The notes under the pieces were generated by a model that saw nothing but the letters and a program-made list of their open reading frames with translations, ran no database searches and had not been told where the DNA came from. A program made the position numbers and the translations under genes. Positions 24,233 to 32,267 of a DNA stretch of 64,000 bases are shown here, in pieces. The DNA is from Amycolatopsis mediterranei (GTDB taxonomy: Bacteria > Actinomycetota > Actinomycetes > Mycobacteriales > Pseudonocardiaceae). Within the stretch, counting starts at the first letter, position 1, and every line of letters starts with the position of its first letter. The DNA lies in NCBI RefSeq assembly GCF_026017845.1, contig NZ_CP100416.1, positions 3,770,548 to 3,834,547 on the forward strand. The letters run 5' to 3'.

Positions 24233-25723
24233 TCAAGGCACCGTCTTCCCGGACACTCCGAGCGCGCCGGCGAACCGGACGCGCTCCTTCGGCAGGGCAC
24301 CCAGCGCGCGCAGCCGGTCGAGGTGGCCGGCCAGGCGCTGGTGGAAATCAGCATAACCGCGGCCCGGCGGCGACCACGCCCGTTCGGCCAGCGCACACAG
24401 CCGCGGGAACGCCAGGTGCCGCACGTGCTCGGGCGTCGGCGCGTGCTCGGTCCACAGCTGCGCCTGGGTGCCGAGCACCCCGGGCGCCGTCCCGTCGCTG
24501 ACGGGCAGCCCGCCCGCCAGTGGATCGAAGCGGTAGACGTCCTCCAGCGTCGTCACGGGTCCGCGCGGCGGCTCGCCGGGGTCCTCGCTCTGCCGGTAGT
24601 CGAAGTACGTCGACGTGTGCGGCGCCATGACGACCTGGTGGCCGCGGGCGACGGCGAGCGCACCGTGGGCGGGGTCGCGCCACGCGGTGACGACCAGGTC
24701 CGCGGGCAGCCGTCCCGCGGCGTGGCCGGTCTCGTCCCAGCACACGGCCCGGCGGCCCAGCTCCGCGACGATGTCGTGCAGCCGGCCGAGGAACCACGGG
24801 TGGAGTTCGGCGGGGCGCACCCCGAGGCTCGCCGCGGTGGCCCGCGCGACCGGGCTGGTCTCCCACTGCGTCGTCGGGCATTCGTCGCCGCCGATGTGCA
24901 GGTACGGCGCAGGGAACACGCCGGCGACCTGCGTGAGCACGTCCCGGCAGAAGGCGAAGGCCTCGTCGTGGACGCCGAGGATGTCGGGGCTGATGCCCCA
25001 CTCCGTCCACACCGGCAGGGCCACCGACGGCCGGTTGCCCAGCGAAGGGTAGGCGGCCAGTGCCGCGCGCACGTGCCCGGGCAGGTCGATCTCCGGCACG
25101 ATCCGCACGCCGCGCTCGGCGGCGAAGGCGACCAGGTCGCGCAGCTCCCGCTGGGTGTAGAAGCCGCCGTGCGGGACGCCGTCGAAGACGCCGCTGCCCG
25201 CGGGCCCGACCATCGATTCGGCCCGCCAGGCCCCGACCTCGGTGAGCCGGGGCCGGCGGTCGATCTCGATCCGCCAGCCCTGGTCGTCGGTGAGGTGCAG
25301 GTGCAGGACGTTGAACTTGTGCAGCGCCAGGAGATCGACGAACTCGCGCAGGAACGAAAGCGGCATGAAGTGCCGGGCGACGTCGAGCAGCACGCCGCGC
25401 CACAGCAGGCGGGGCGCGTCGCGGATCGTCAGGCACGGCAGCCGCGGGTGCAGCTGGCGGATCGTCTGCACCCCGGCGAGCAGGCCCGCGTCCGTGGACG
25501 CGGTGAGCAGCGCGCGGCCGGGGGTGACTTCCAGGGTGTACTCCTCCGGCCCGAGCCCCGGTTTCCGCGCGAGCCGGATGACGGGCCCGTCGGGGACCAG
25601 GGGGAGCCCGGTGTACGCGGCGAGCAGCCGGGCCGGGCCCCGGGTGCCGGGGCCCGCCAGGATTCCGGTGGGCACGCAGGAACCGGCGCGGCGGGTCAGC
25701 TGCGCGGGGCGGGGGATGAGCAT
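24233..25723 (-). CDS. GH20 beta-N-acetylhexosaminidase
   Basis: 496 residues; the ATG at 25723 overlaps the permease stop by one base (TGATG). A GH20b alpha/beta N-domain (~1-120) precedes the TIM barrel with the defining Asp-Glu pair in LHIGGDECPTTQWE (~residue 280). The neighbouring Asp activates the substrate N-acetyl group in substrate-assisted catalysis. No signal peptide is evident, so it probably acts in the cytoplasm on imported chitobiose or chito-oligomers, releasing GlcNAc, like DasD next to DasABC in Streptomyces. Confidence 0.92.
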   Translation of the reverse strand: MLIPRPAQLTRRAGSCVPTGILAGPGTRGPARLLAAYTGLPLVPDGPVIRLARKPGLGPEEYTLEVTPGRALLTASTDAGLLAGVQTIRQLHPRLPCLTIRDAPRLLWRGVLLDVARHFMPLSFLREFVDLLALHKFNVLHLHLTDDQGWRIEIDRRPRLTEVGAWRAESMVGPAGSGVFDGVPHGGFYTQRELRDLVAFAAERGVRIVPEIDLPGHVRAALAAYPSLGNRPSVALPVWTEWGISPDILGVHDEAFAFCRDVLTQVAGVFPAPYLHIGGDECPTTQWETSPVARATAASLGVRPAELHPWFLGRLHDIVAELGRRAVCWDETGHAAGRLPADLVVTAWRDPAHGALAVARGHQVVMAPHTSTYFDYRQSEDPGEPPRGPVTTLEDVYRFDPLAGGLPVSDGTAPGVLGTQAQLWTEHAPTPEHVRHLAFPRLCALAERAWSPPGRGYADFHQRLAGHLDRLRALGALPKERVRFAGALGVSGKTVP

Positions 25724-26541
25724 CAGCCCTTCACCGCGCCCGCGGTCATGCCTTCGACCAGGTGGCGCTGCACGAGCGCGAAGAAGACGACGACGGGCAG
25801 CGCGAACAGCGTCGAGGCGGCGATGAGGCCGCCGTAGTCGGTGCCCGTGCTGGTGCTGAACGAAACCAGCCAGACCGGCAGCGTGTAGCCCGAGCTGTCC
25901 TTCATGATCACGTAGGCGAACAGGAAGTCGTTCCACGCGGTGATGAAGGCGAACACGCTGGTCGCGATCAGCCCGGGCAGCACGAGCGGCAGCAGGACCG
26001 AACGCATGACCCGCCCGCGCGTCGCGCCGTCGACCATCGCCGCTTCCTCCAGTTCGACCGGGATCCCGTGCAGGAAGCCGCGCAACGTCCAGATCGTGAA
26101 CGGCAGCACGAGCGCCACGTAGGTCAGGATCAGCCCGGGCAGCGTGTCGAGCAGGTGTGCGCTCTTGAGGCCGAGGAACAGCGGGATGACCAGCGCGGGC
26201 ACCGGCACCATCTGCAGCACCAGCACGCCGATGAGGAAGCTGCGGCGCCCGAAGAACCGGAAGCGCGTCAACGCCGTCGCGGCCAGGAAAGCGACCACAA
26301 TGGACAAGACGACGACCGACACGACGACCACGACGCTGTTGGCGAGGTCCTGGACGAACCCCGGTTTGGCGAGCGCGCCGGCGAAGTTGTCCAGGGTGAC
26401 GTCGAGGGGCAGGAACTCCGGCGTGGGACTGAGGATCTTGCCGGCGGGTTTGAACGCCGTGAGCACCATCCAGTAGACCGGGAAGATCCACACGAGACAG
26501 AAGACGGCCGCGGTGACGTTGCGGCCGATCCGCCGGATCAC
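25723..26541 (-). CDS. ABC sugar transporter permease (MalG type)
   Basis: 272 residues from the GTG at 26541, which overlaps the upstream permease stop (GTGA). Six membrane helices and the EAA loop ELEEAAMVDGATRGRVMRSVLLPLVLP (~180-205) identify a carbohydrate-uptake (CUT1) permease that docks a separate ATPase. No ATPase gene is in this operon, so a shared MsiK-like ATPase is expected, as for DasABC. Confidence 0.92.
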   Translation of the reverse strand: MIRRIGRNVTAAVFCLVWIFPVYWMVLTAFKPAGKILSPTPEFLPLDVTLDNFAGALAKPGFVQDLANSVVVVVSVVVLSIVVAFLAATALTRFRFFGRRSFLIGVLVLQMVPVPALVIPLFLGLKSAHLLDTLPGLILTYVALVLPFTIWTLRGFLHGIPVELEEAAMVDGATRGRVMRSVLLPLVLPGLIATSVFAFITAWNDFLFAYVIMKDSSGYTLPVWLVSFSTSTGTDYGGLIAASTLFALPVVVFFALVQRHLVEGMTAGAVKG

Positions 26542-27461
26542 AGGTCCTCCCCGGAGCGGACGAGCCGCCGCACGTACACGGCGGTCAGGCCGGCGAGCAG
26601 CGCGACCGAGACGACGGCGATCGCCGCGCCCTGGCCGAAGTCGTTGCGGCTGAAGGCCCGCGTGAAGGTCCAGATGCCCAGCGTCGTCGTGCCGCCGCCC
26701 GGGCCGCCCTGGGTGAGGATCCAGATCTGGTTGAACACGGTGAAGTCCCAGATGACCGAGAGGATGGTGACCAGGCCGAGGATCGGCTGCAGGAACGGGA
26801 CGGTGATCGTGCGGTGCACCCGCCACGGCCCGGCGCCGTCCAGCGCCGCGGCTTCGTAGTAGGAGCGCGGGATCTGCGAGAGACCGGCGTGCAGGGTGAG
26901 CGCGGCGAACGGGACCGACTGCCACACGACCAGCAGCCAGACGAGGGTGAACGCCGACGCCGGGCTCGTGGTCCAGTCGTGCTGGGTGAGGTCCCCGAAA
27001 CCGAGCCGGGTCAGCAGCCAGTTCACCACGCCGTAGCCGGGCTGGAAGAGCCACTGCCAGACCAGGGTGGACGCCACGTTCGGCAGCGCCCACGCCGCGA
27101 TCAGGCTGAGGGTGACCGCCGTGCGCATCCGGCGGCCCAGGCGCTGCAGCAGCAGGGCGACGCCGGAGGCGATCACGAGCGTGCCGGCCACCAGCGCGGC
27201 GCAGAACCCGAGGCTGCGCCCGAGGACCGGGAGCAGCTGGGGATCGGCGAGGACGGCAGCGTAGTTGTCCCCGCCGGCGAAGCGCGTCGTGCCGGTGAAC
27301 AGCGACCGCAGCCCGTACTCCTGCAGCGAGATGACGACCAGCCGGACGAGCGGATAGCCGAGCACGAGCCCGAGCAGCGCGGCCGCGGGCAGGAGCAGGC
27401 CGTAGGGCAGCAGGGAAACGCGTGGCGTTCTTTCCCGGGTGGGCGCCTTCTCGAGCAGCAC
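26538..27461 (-). CDS. ABC sugar transporter permease (MalF type)
   Basis: 307 residues from a GTG with AAGGAG upstream. Six helices and the EAA loop SYYEAAALDGAGPWRVHRTITVPFLQP mark the first CUT1 permease subunit. It pairs with the 25723-26541 protein. A 70-bp gap separates it from the binding-protein gene. Confidence 0.92.
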   Translation of the reverse strand: MLLEKAPTRERTPRVSLLPYGLLLPAAALLGLVLGYPLVRLVVISLQEYGLRSLFTGTTRFAGGDNYAAVLADPQLLPVLGRSLGFCAALVAGTLVIASGVALLLQRLGRRMRTAVTLSLIAAWALPNVASTLVWQWLFQPGYGVVNWLLTRLGFGDLTQHDWTTSPASAFTLVWLLVVWQSVPFAALTLHAGLSQIPRSYYEAAALDGAGPWRVHRTITVPFLQPILGLVTILSVIWDFTVFNQIWILTQGGPGGGTTTLGIWTFTRAFSRNDFGQGAAIAVVSVALLAGLTAVYVRRLVRSGEDL

Positions 27462-27531
27462 GGAGACTCCTTCGCGAAGCAGGGGCGGGGTGGCACGGCG
27501 GGGACGGCGGTCGGCCGCGCCACCCCGCCGG

Positions 27532-28806
27532 TCAGCGGGCGCCCAGCGCCTCGGTCAGGTGGGCGTCGAACTCCTTGGCCGCGTCGGCGATCGGCCGGCG
27601 TCCGGTGGCGATGTCGGCGAAGAACGTGTTGATGGACTTGTCGCTCTCGATGGTCGCCCAGCCGGGGGCGGCCGGAGTGGCGACGCTGGTCTTCGCCGCG
27701 GTGGCGAAAGCGGCGTTGAGCGGCGGCAGCGCCGGCGTGATCCGGTCGATCAGCTCGGTCGAGATCGGCGTCCAGCCGTCGATGCCGGCGATGGCGTCAC
27801 GCTGCACGGCCGGGTCCGTGGCCGCCTTCAGGTAGGCCAGCGCGAGGTCGGAGTTGCGGCTCTTGGCGGCGACGACGACGTCCGAGCCGCCGAGGAACAC
27901 CGGCTGCGTCTTCCCGGGCGTGCCGCTCGGGAACGGGAACGTGCCCAGCCGGTCCTTCAGCTCCGGCTTGTTCTTGAGCACGGTGTTGACGCTCGTGTCG
28001 AGGATGGCCGCGGCCCCGCCGGCGGAGAAGATCGCGGCCTGGTCAGGAGCCTTGGTGTCGACGTTGCGGGACGCGGGGGAGGAGTAGGCGTTCTGGAAGT
28101 CCTTCCACGCCTGCAGCCCCTTCAGCGCTTCGGGGCTTTCGAGCGCACCGGCCCACTTCCCGGCCCTCTGCGTGGCCAGCTGCCCGCCCGCGTCCCAGAC
28201 GAACTGCAGCGCGCCGAACCAGTACCGGCCGGGGAAGTGGAAGGCCGAGTAGTCCGGCGCCGGGTGCTTCGCCTTGATCTTGTCCAGGGCCGCGGTGAGC
28301 TCCGGCAGGGTCTTCGGCGGGGCGGTGACGCCGGCGTCGGCCCAGACCTGCTTGTCGTAGATCACCGCGCGGTTGCCGGCGAACAGCGGCGCGCCGTAGA
28401 GGTGTCCGTCCACAGTGGCCGGTCCGGCCAGGCCGGGCAGCCAGGTCTGGCCCGCGGCCAGCTCGTCGCGGTGCGGGTTGAGGTCGGTCAGCGCGCCGTT
28501 GGCGGCGAACAGCGGGACGTCGGTGTTGCCGATTTCGATGACGTCCGGCGTGCTGTCCTGGGCCAGCGCGGTGCTGATCTTCGTGTTGATGTTGTCCCAT
28601 TCCTGGATCTGCACGGTGACCTTCGCGCCGGTGGCCTTCTCGAACGCGGTGGTGATCGCCGCGGTGGCCTTGTCGCTGAGATCGCCGTTCATCAGCCAGA
28701 CGGTCAGCTCACCACCGCGGGCGGCGGGAGCGGGGGTGTCGGTGCCGCAGGCGGTGGCGGTCACGGCGGCGACGGCCAGTACGGCGGCGAGGACGGGTCT
28801 GCGCAC
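27532..28806 (-). CDS. Sugar-binding lipoprotein of the ABC transporter (DasA-like)
   Basis: 424 residues from GTG 28806 (AGGAG upstream). A lipoprotein signal ends in a lipobox-like VTATAC with Cys at ~20. The mature part is an extracellular solute-binding protein family 1 fold (LTVWLMNGDLSDKATAAITTAFEKATGAKVTVQ near the start, YSAFHFPGRYWFGALQFVWDAGGQL in the middle). With the GH20 enzyme and DasR-type box, the ligand is probably chitobiose or GlcNAc; sequence alone cannot prove this. Confidence 0.9.
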   Translation of the reverse strand: MRRPVLAAVLAVAAVTATACGTDTPAPAARGGELTVWLMNGDLSDKATAAITTAFEKATGAKVTVQIQEWDNINTKISTALAQDSTPDVIEIGNTDVPLFAANGALTDLNPHRDELAAGQTWLPGLAGPATVDGHLYGAPLFAGNRAVIYDKQVWADAGVTAPPKTLPELTAALDKIKAKHPAPDYSAFHFPGRYWFGALQFVWDAGGQLATQRAGKWAGALESPEALKGLQAWKDFQNAYSSPASRNVDTKAPDQAAIFSAGGAAAILDTSVNTVLKNKPELKDRLGTFPFPSGTPGKTQPVFLGGSDVVVAAKSRNSDLALAYLKAATDPAVQRDAIAGIDGWTPISTELIDRITPALPPLNAAFATAAKTSVATPAAPGWATIESDKSINTFFADIATGRRPIADAAKEFDAHLTEALGAR

Positions 28807-28823
28807 GGGGAGCTCCTGGGTGG

Positions 28824-30002
28824 TCAGCAGTGGCCGAGGTCGCGCCACTGGGCGGTGAGGCCGGGCTCCGAACCCTGGGTCCACCAGTTCGCCTGCCAGA
28901 GGTGGGCGTTGTGCTTCACCCGCTGGCCCTCGAGGTACATGGTGCCCCAATCCCATTCCGCTGCCGACGAACAGTTCGCGGGCTGGGACGGCGTGGTGGG
29001 GGTCGTCGGCGTGGTGGGCGTGGTCGTCGGGGTGGTGGTCGCCGGCGGGGTGGTCGGCGTGCTGCAGCCGTTGACACTGTCCACATGGGACGTTCCGGCG
29101 GAGCGGTACTGCCCGGCCTGCGCGACGGCGTCGGCCGGGGAGACGACCTGGTTGCCCGCGTAGTAGGTCCAGTCGACCTGCTCGGTGTAGGCGCTGGTGC
29201 CGCTCGTGTGGCCGGCGGTGTCGATGAACCACATGTTGTAGTTGATCGACATCGGGGTGCGCGGGTACACCGGGTCGCCCTGCGCGTCGGTGGTGTGGTC
29301 GGCGGTGAGCACGCCGTCGATGTAGTACTTCACGTGCCCGCCGGAGACCTGCGTGACGACGTCGTGCCAGCCGGCGAAGCTGCGGTTCTGCGCGGTGGAC
29401 GTGCGCAGGCCGTCCCACGTCGGGTTGTTCCAGTAGGTGTACCAGCTGGTCTGGTAGTTCGCCGTCGAACCGCCCCAGCCGCCGTTGGGCAGGTACTCCG
29501 AGAAGTCGAGTTCGCTGTAGAGCGGGTCGCGGTCGTACCGCAGCGGGGAAATCGTGAAGTAGGTTTCGTTGACGTGGTCGCCGTCGGGGCCGCTGTCCGG
29601 CGCGTCGGTGAAGCGGACGCGGCTGGCGTAGGTGCCTTCGAAGAACCGCAGCTGGTTCTGGTACAGCTCCGCGTGGGTGGTGCCGGCGGCGCTGCCGTCG
29701 GTGGTGGCGGTGAGCTGGGCGACGCGCTCGCCGTTCACGGCCGGGAAGCTGATGTTGCTCGTGAGCCAGCGCGCGCCCGGCACCCCGGGGCTGCCGACGT
29801 CGTTGCGCGTGGTCCACCCGGCGCCGCCGAAGGCGCCGTCGGTGGGGGATGAGTAGTGGAAGTCGTCGAAGAGCACACCGCAGCCGGCCGCGGCGGACGC
29901 CGGGCTGGCGTCGGCCCCGCCGGAGAGGACAAGGGCGGCCGTGGCCGCGGTGGCGAGGCTGGTCAGTGCTGCTGTGGTGGTTCGGATGCTGCTGCGGGAC
30001 AT
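28824..30002 (-). CDS. Secreted GH16 glycosidase with chitin-binding CBM5/12 module
   Basis: 392 residues behind CAGGAGGAGA. Signal peptide (1-~39), GH16 catalytic jelly-roll (~40-290) with the active-site motif ELDFSEY (ExDxxE, two catalytic Glu), a Thr-Pro linker (~318-342), and a C-terminal ~48-residue CBM5/12 module with the aromatic pattern AEWDWGTMYLEGQ, LWQANWWTQGSEPG and LTAQWRDLGHC. GH16 enzymes act on beta-1,3/1,4 glucans, and a fungal branch (Crh) links glucan to chitin. The chitin-binding tail and the amino-sugar operon suggest action on fungal or arthropod walls. Confidence 0.88.
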   Translation of the reverse strand: MSRSSIRTTTAALTSLATAATAALVLSGGADASPASAAAGCGVLFDDFHYSSPTDGAFGGAGWTTRNDVGSPGVPGARWLTSNISFPAVNGERVAQLTATTDGSAAGTTHAELYQNQLRFFEGTYASRVRFTDAPDSGPDGDHVNETYFTISPLRYDRDPLYSELDFSEYLPNGGWGGSTANYQTSWYTYWNNPTWDGLRTSTAQNRSFAGWHDVVTQVSGGHVKYYIDGVLTADHTTDAQGDPVYPRTPMSINYNMWFIDTAGHTSGTSAYTEQVDWTYYAGNQVVSPADAVAQAGQYRSAGTSHVDSVNGCSTPTTPPATTTPTTTPTTPTTPTTPSQPANCSSAAEWDWGTMYLEGQRVKHNAHLWQANWWTQGSEPGLTAQWRDLGHC

Positions 30003-30041
30003 GGGTCTCCTCCTGGGGACGGCCTGCCGCGGGGAGCGCCG

Positions 30042-30057
30042 ATTGGTCTAGACGAAT
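30042..30057 (-). promoter_or_regulatory. DasR-responsive element (dre-like) before the GH16-ABC-GH20-GntR operon
   Basis: On the minus strand the 16-mer reads ATTCGTCTAGACCAAT. It matches the dre consensus of Streptomyces DasR (AGTGGTCTAGACCACT type) in 13 of 16 positions, including the whole core GTCTAGACCA. It lies 40-55 bp upstream of the first gene of an operon that ends in a GntR/UTRA gene. Confidence 0.75.
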
Positions 30058-30138
30058 CAGGTGGCCAGTACCTTCCTCCCTGACCATTGGTAAAGTCAAG
30101 GAGGCGGCAAAACTTACCTTTGGTAATGTCGGTGGCCG

Positions 30139-31086
30139 TCAGCGAACCCAGTCGCGGTAGGCGCTGAGGTCCACGTTGCCGCCGCACACGACGGTCACCA
30201 CGTGCCGGCCGGCGAAGCGGTCGCGGTCTTCGAGGATCGCCGCGATGCCCAGTGCGGCCGACGGTTCGGCCACCAGGCCGGCGTGCTCGAGGAGCAGCCG
30301 CATCCCGGTGATGATCGACGCCTCGGTGACGAGGACGGCGTTGTCCGCGACGACGAGGAGGTCGGCCAGGACCTCCGGGATCGGCCGCCGCCCGGCGACG
30401 CCGTCGGCGATCGTGGCCGTCGGGCCGGTGGTGACGACGCGGCGGGCGTGCCAGGAGCGCGTCATCGCCGGAGCGCCCGCCGGCTGGACGCAGATCACCT
30501 CGGTGCCGGGTGCCCCGGACCGCACCACGTGCCCCACACCCGTCGCGAGGGCCCCGCCGCCGAGGGCGAGCAGGACGGCGTCGAACGTCGGCGTGGCGTC
30601 CACCAGCTCCAGGCCGATGGTCGCCGCACCCTCGCAGGTTTCGAGGTCCAGGCTGTCTTCGACGAGCCGGCTGCCGTCGCGGCGGGCGATGGTCGCCGCG
30701 CGCTCGCGGGCCAGTTCGTGGTCGCCGTCCACCAGTTCGAGCCGGGCGCCCAGCGCGCGGATGCGCTCCAGCTTGGCCGCCGTCGCATGGCGGGACGCGA
30801 CGACGGTGACGTCGAGCCCCCGGCCGCGCCCGGACCACGCGAGGGCTTGGCCGAGGTTGCCCGCGCTGGCGCACACCACCGGCCCCGCGAGCCGGCTCGC
30901 GACCACCTCGGTGCCGCGGCCCTTGAAGCTGCGCACCGGATTCGCCGTTTCGAGCTTGATGCTCACCGCGCACCCGAGAACCGGTTCCAGCGCCTCGCAG
31001 CGGTACAGCGGCGTGTCCAGGAAGACCGGATCGATCACCTCGCGGGCCGCCCGGATCCGGGCGAGGTCGAGGCGCATTTCCGGCAC
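30139..31086 (-). CDS. PLP-dependent threonine/serine dehydratase-like enzyme
   Basis: 315 residues of the fold-type II PLP family. The Schiff-base Lys is in VRSFKGRGTE (~54), the phosphate-binding loop in ALGGGALATGVG and the ring-contact segment in VVCGGNVDLS. It lacks the C-terminal ACT regulatory domain of biosynthetic threonine deaminases, so it is a catabolic-type dehydratase or serine/aspartate racemase relative. It may be the first of a minus-strand set with the VOC and ArsR genes upstream, although 9 bp separate it from the VOC stop. Confidence 0.8.
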   Translation of the reverse strand: MPEMRLDLARIRAAREVIDPVFLDTPLYRCEALEPVLGCAVSIKLETANPVRSFKGRGTEVVASRLAGPVVCASAGNLGQALAWSGRGRGLDVTVVASRHATAAKLERIRALGARLELVDGDHELARERAATIARRDGSRLVEDSLDLETCEGAATIGLELVDATPTFDAVLLALGGGALATGVGHVVRSGAPGTEVICVQPAGAPAMTRSWHARRVVTTGPTATIADGVAGRRPIPEVLADLLVVADNAVLVTEASIITGMRLLLEHAGLVAEPSAALGIAAILEDRDRFAGRHVVTVVCGGNVDLSAYRDWVR

Positions 31087-31095
31087 GGCCGCAGC

Positions 31096-31470
31096 CTAGT
31101 GCGCGGGTTGGAACAGCTCCACGAGGTTTCCGGCCGGATCGGCCAGGAGGATCTGGCGTCCGCCGGGGCCGGACACCACTTCGGTGCGGAAGGCGACTCC
31201 GGCGTCGGTCAGCCGGGTGATCTCGGCGTCGAGGTCGTCGAGCACCAGGTGGATGCGGTTGCGGCCGGCGGCTGAGGCGTCCGCGGGGGTGGCGCGGGCG
31301 CCGGAACTCGCCGGGCCGGACAGCAGCAGCCGCAGCGGGCCGCGGACGACGTCGGCGAACGCGGGCGCCGCGCTCATCCGCACGGTGAAGCCCAGGTGTG
31401 TGGTGTAGAAGTCGAGGGCCGCCTGGACGTCGTCGACGACGTACCGGACGCCGGCGTACTGCTCGCTCAT
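31096..31470 (-). CDS. VOC/glyoxalase-superfamily protein
   Basis: 124 residues. One beta-alpha-beta-beta-beta repeat pair is recognisable: VRYVVDDVQAALDFYTTHLGFTVRM and HLVLDDLDAEITRLTDAGVAF with a C-terminal DPAGNLVELFQP, the usual metal-binding Glu position. Its ATG overlaps the upstream arsenate-reductase-like gene stop (ATGA), so it is translationally coupled to it. It has no cysteines, which argues against an ArsI C-As lyase. Function within the operon is open. Confidence 0.8.
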   Translation of the reverse strand: MSEQYAGVRYVVDDVQAALDFYTTHLGFTVRMSAAPAFADVVRGPLRLLLSGPASSGARATPADASAAGRNRIHLVLDDLDAEITRLTDAGVAFRTEVVSGPGGRQILLADPAGNLVELFQPAH

Positions 31471-32189
31471 GGCCGGACCTCCTTGCCGGGTACGAGTTCC
31501 GGCAGCAGGTGCCGGACGCGGGTGTCGAGCTCCGCGGCCGTCTCCGGAAAGGAGCCCGGCTCGGGAATGCTCCAGTGGCGGCGCCGCGGGTGGTGCGGGA
31601 ACTCGGGGCACACCTCGCGGACCTTGTCGCACACCGTGATGACGTGGTCGAACCGCTGCCCGGCAACCGTGTCCAGGTGCCGCGGCCGCTGCCCGCGGAC
31701 GTCGATGCCGAACTCCTCGAGCGCCCGGATCGCGCCGGGGTGCAGCGCGGCCTTGGGATGACTGCCCGCGCTGGTCACCGTCACCGCTCCGGCGGCTCGC
31801 CGTCTCAGCAGGGCTTCGGCGATCGGGGAGCGGGCGCTGTTGCCGGTGCAGAGGAACAGCACCGCGACCGGCCTCGGCGGCGGGACCTGCGGGCGCGGCG
31901 CGGGATCCAGCGTCGGATGCAGGGCCGCGCCGGCTTCGGCGAGCGCGCCCGCGCAGCGGTCGAGATCGAGGTGGTAGTAGCTGTCCCGGCCGTCGAAGCT
32001 GCTGCGGGCCGCCGTGACGAGCCCGCCGCCGCGCAGCAGCCGCAGGTGGTAGGAGACCAGGTTCTGCGGCTCGCCGACGCGCTCCACCAGCTCCCGGACC
32101 CGCAGGTCGCCGCCGGCGAGCGCGGTCAGCAGCGCCCACCGCAGCGGGTGGGCGGCCAAGCGGACGAAGGCGGGCGGCTCGGAGGCCAT
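31467..32189 (-). CDS. ArsR-type HTH fused to a low-molecular-weight phosphatase/arsenate reductase
   Basis: 240 residues. Residues ~8-85 form an ArsR winged helix (HPLRWALLTALAGGDLRVRELVERVGEPQNLVSYHLRLLRGGGLV). Residues ~107-235 are an LMW-PTP/ArsC domain with the active loop LFLCTGNSARSPIAEALL (C-x5-R pattern CTGNSAR) and a downstream acid region. One protein could thus sense and detoxify arsenate, or couple a phosphatase to transcription. It is divergent from an acyl-CoA dehydrogenase across an ArsR-like operator. Confidence 0.88.
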   Translation of the reverse strand: MASEPPAFVRLAAHPLRWALLTALAGGDLRVRELVERVGEPQNLVSYHLRLLRGGGLVTAARSSFDGRDSYYHLDLDRCAGALAEAGAALHPTLDPAPRPQVPPPRPVAVLFLCTGNSARSPIAEALLRRRAAGAVTVTSAGSHPKAALHPGAIRALEEFGIDVRGQRPRHLDTVAGQRFDHVITVCDKVREVCPEFPHHPRRRHWSIPEPGSFPETAAELDTRVRHLLPELVPGKEVRP

Positions 32190-32203
32190 CCCCAGGACGA
32201 TAC

Positions 32204-32219
32204 ATCAACTGGATTTGAT
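32204..32219. promoter_or_regulatory. ArsR-family operator ATCAA-N6-TTGAT
   Basis: ATCAACTGGATTTGAT: perfect 5-bp arms with a 6-bp spacer, the general form of ArsR-family operators. It is centred 23 bp upstream of the ArsR-fusion ATG and 57 bp upstream of the acyl-CoA dehydrogenase ATG, so one protein could control both directions. Confidence 0.75.
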
Positions 32220-32267
32220 GGAAAAGGGCGTCATGATGGGGTCGCGAGCCGAGCGAGAGGACAGCGG

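Noticed and set aside
31096..31470. ArsI organoarsenical lyase
   Set aside because: It is next to an ArsR/ArsC-like gene, but the VOC protein has no cysteines, which ArsI needs to bind arsenic.
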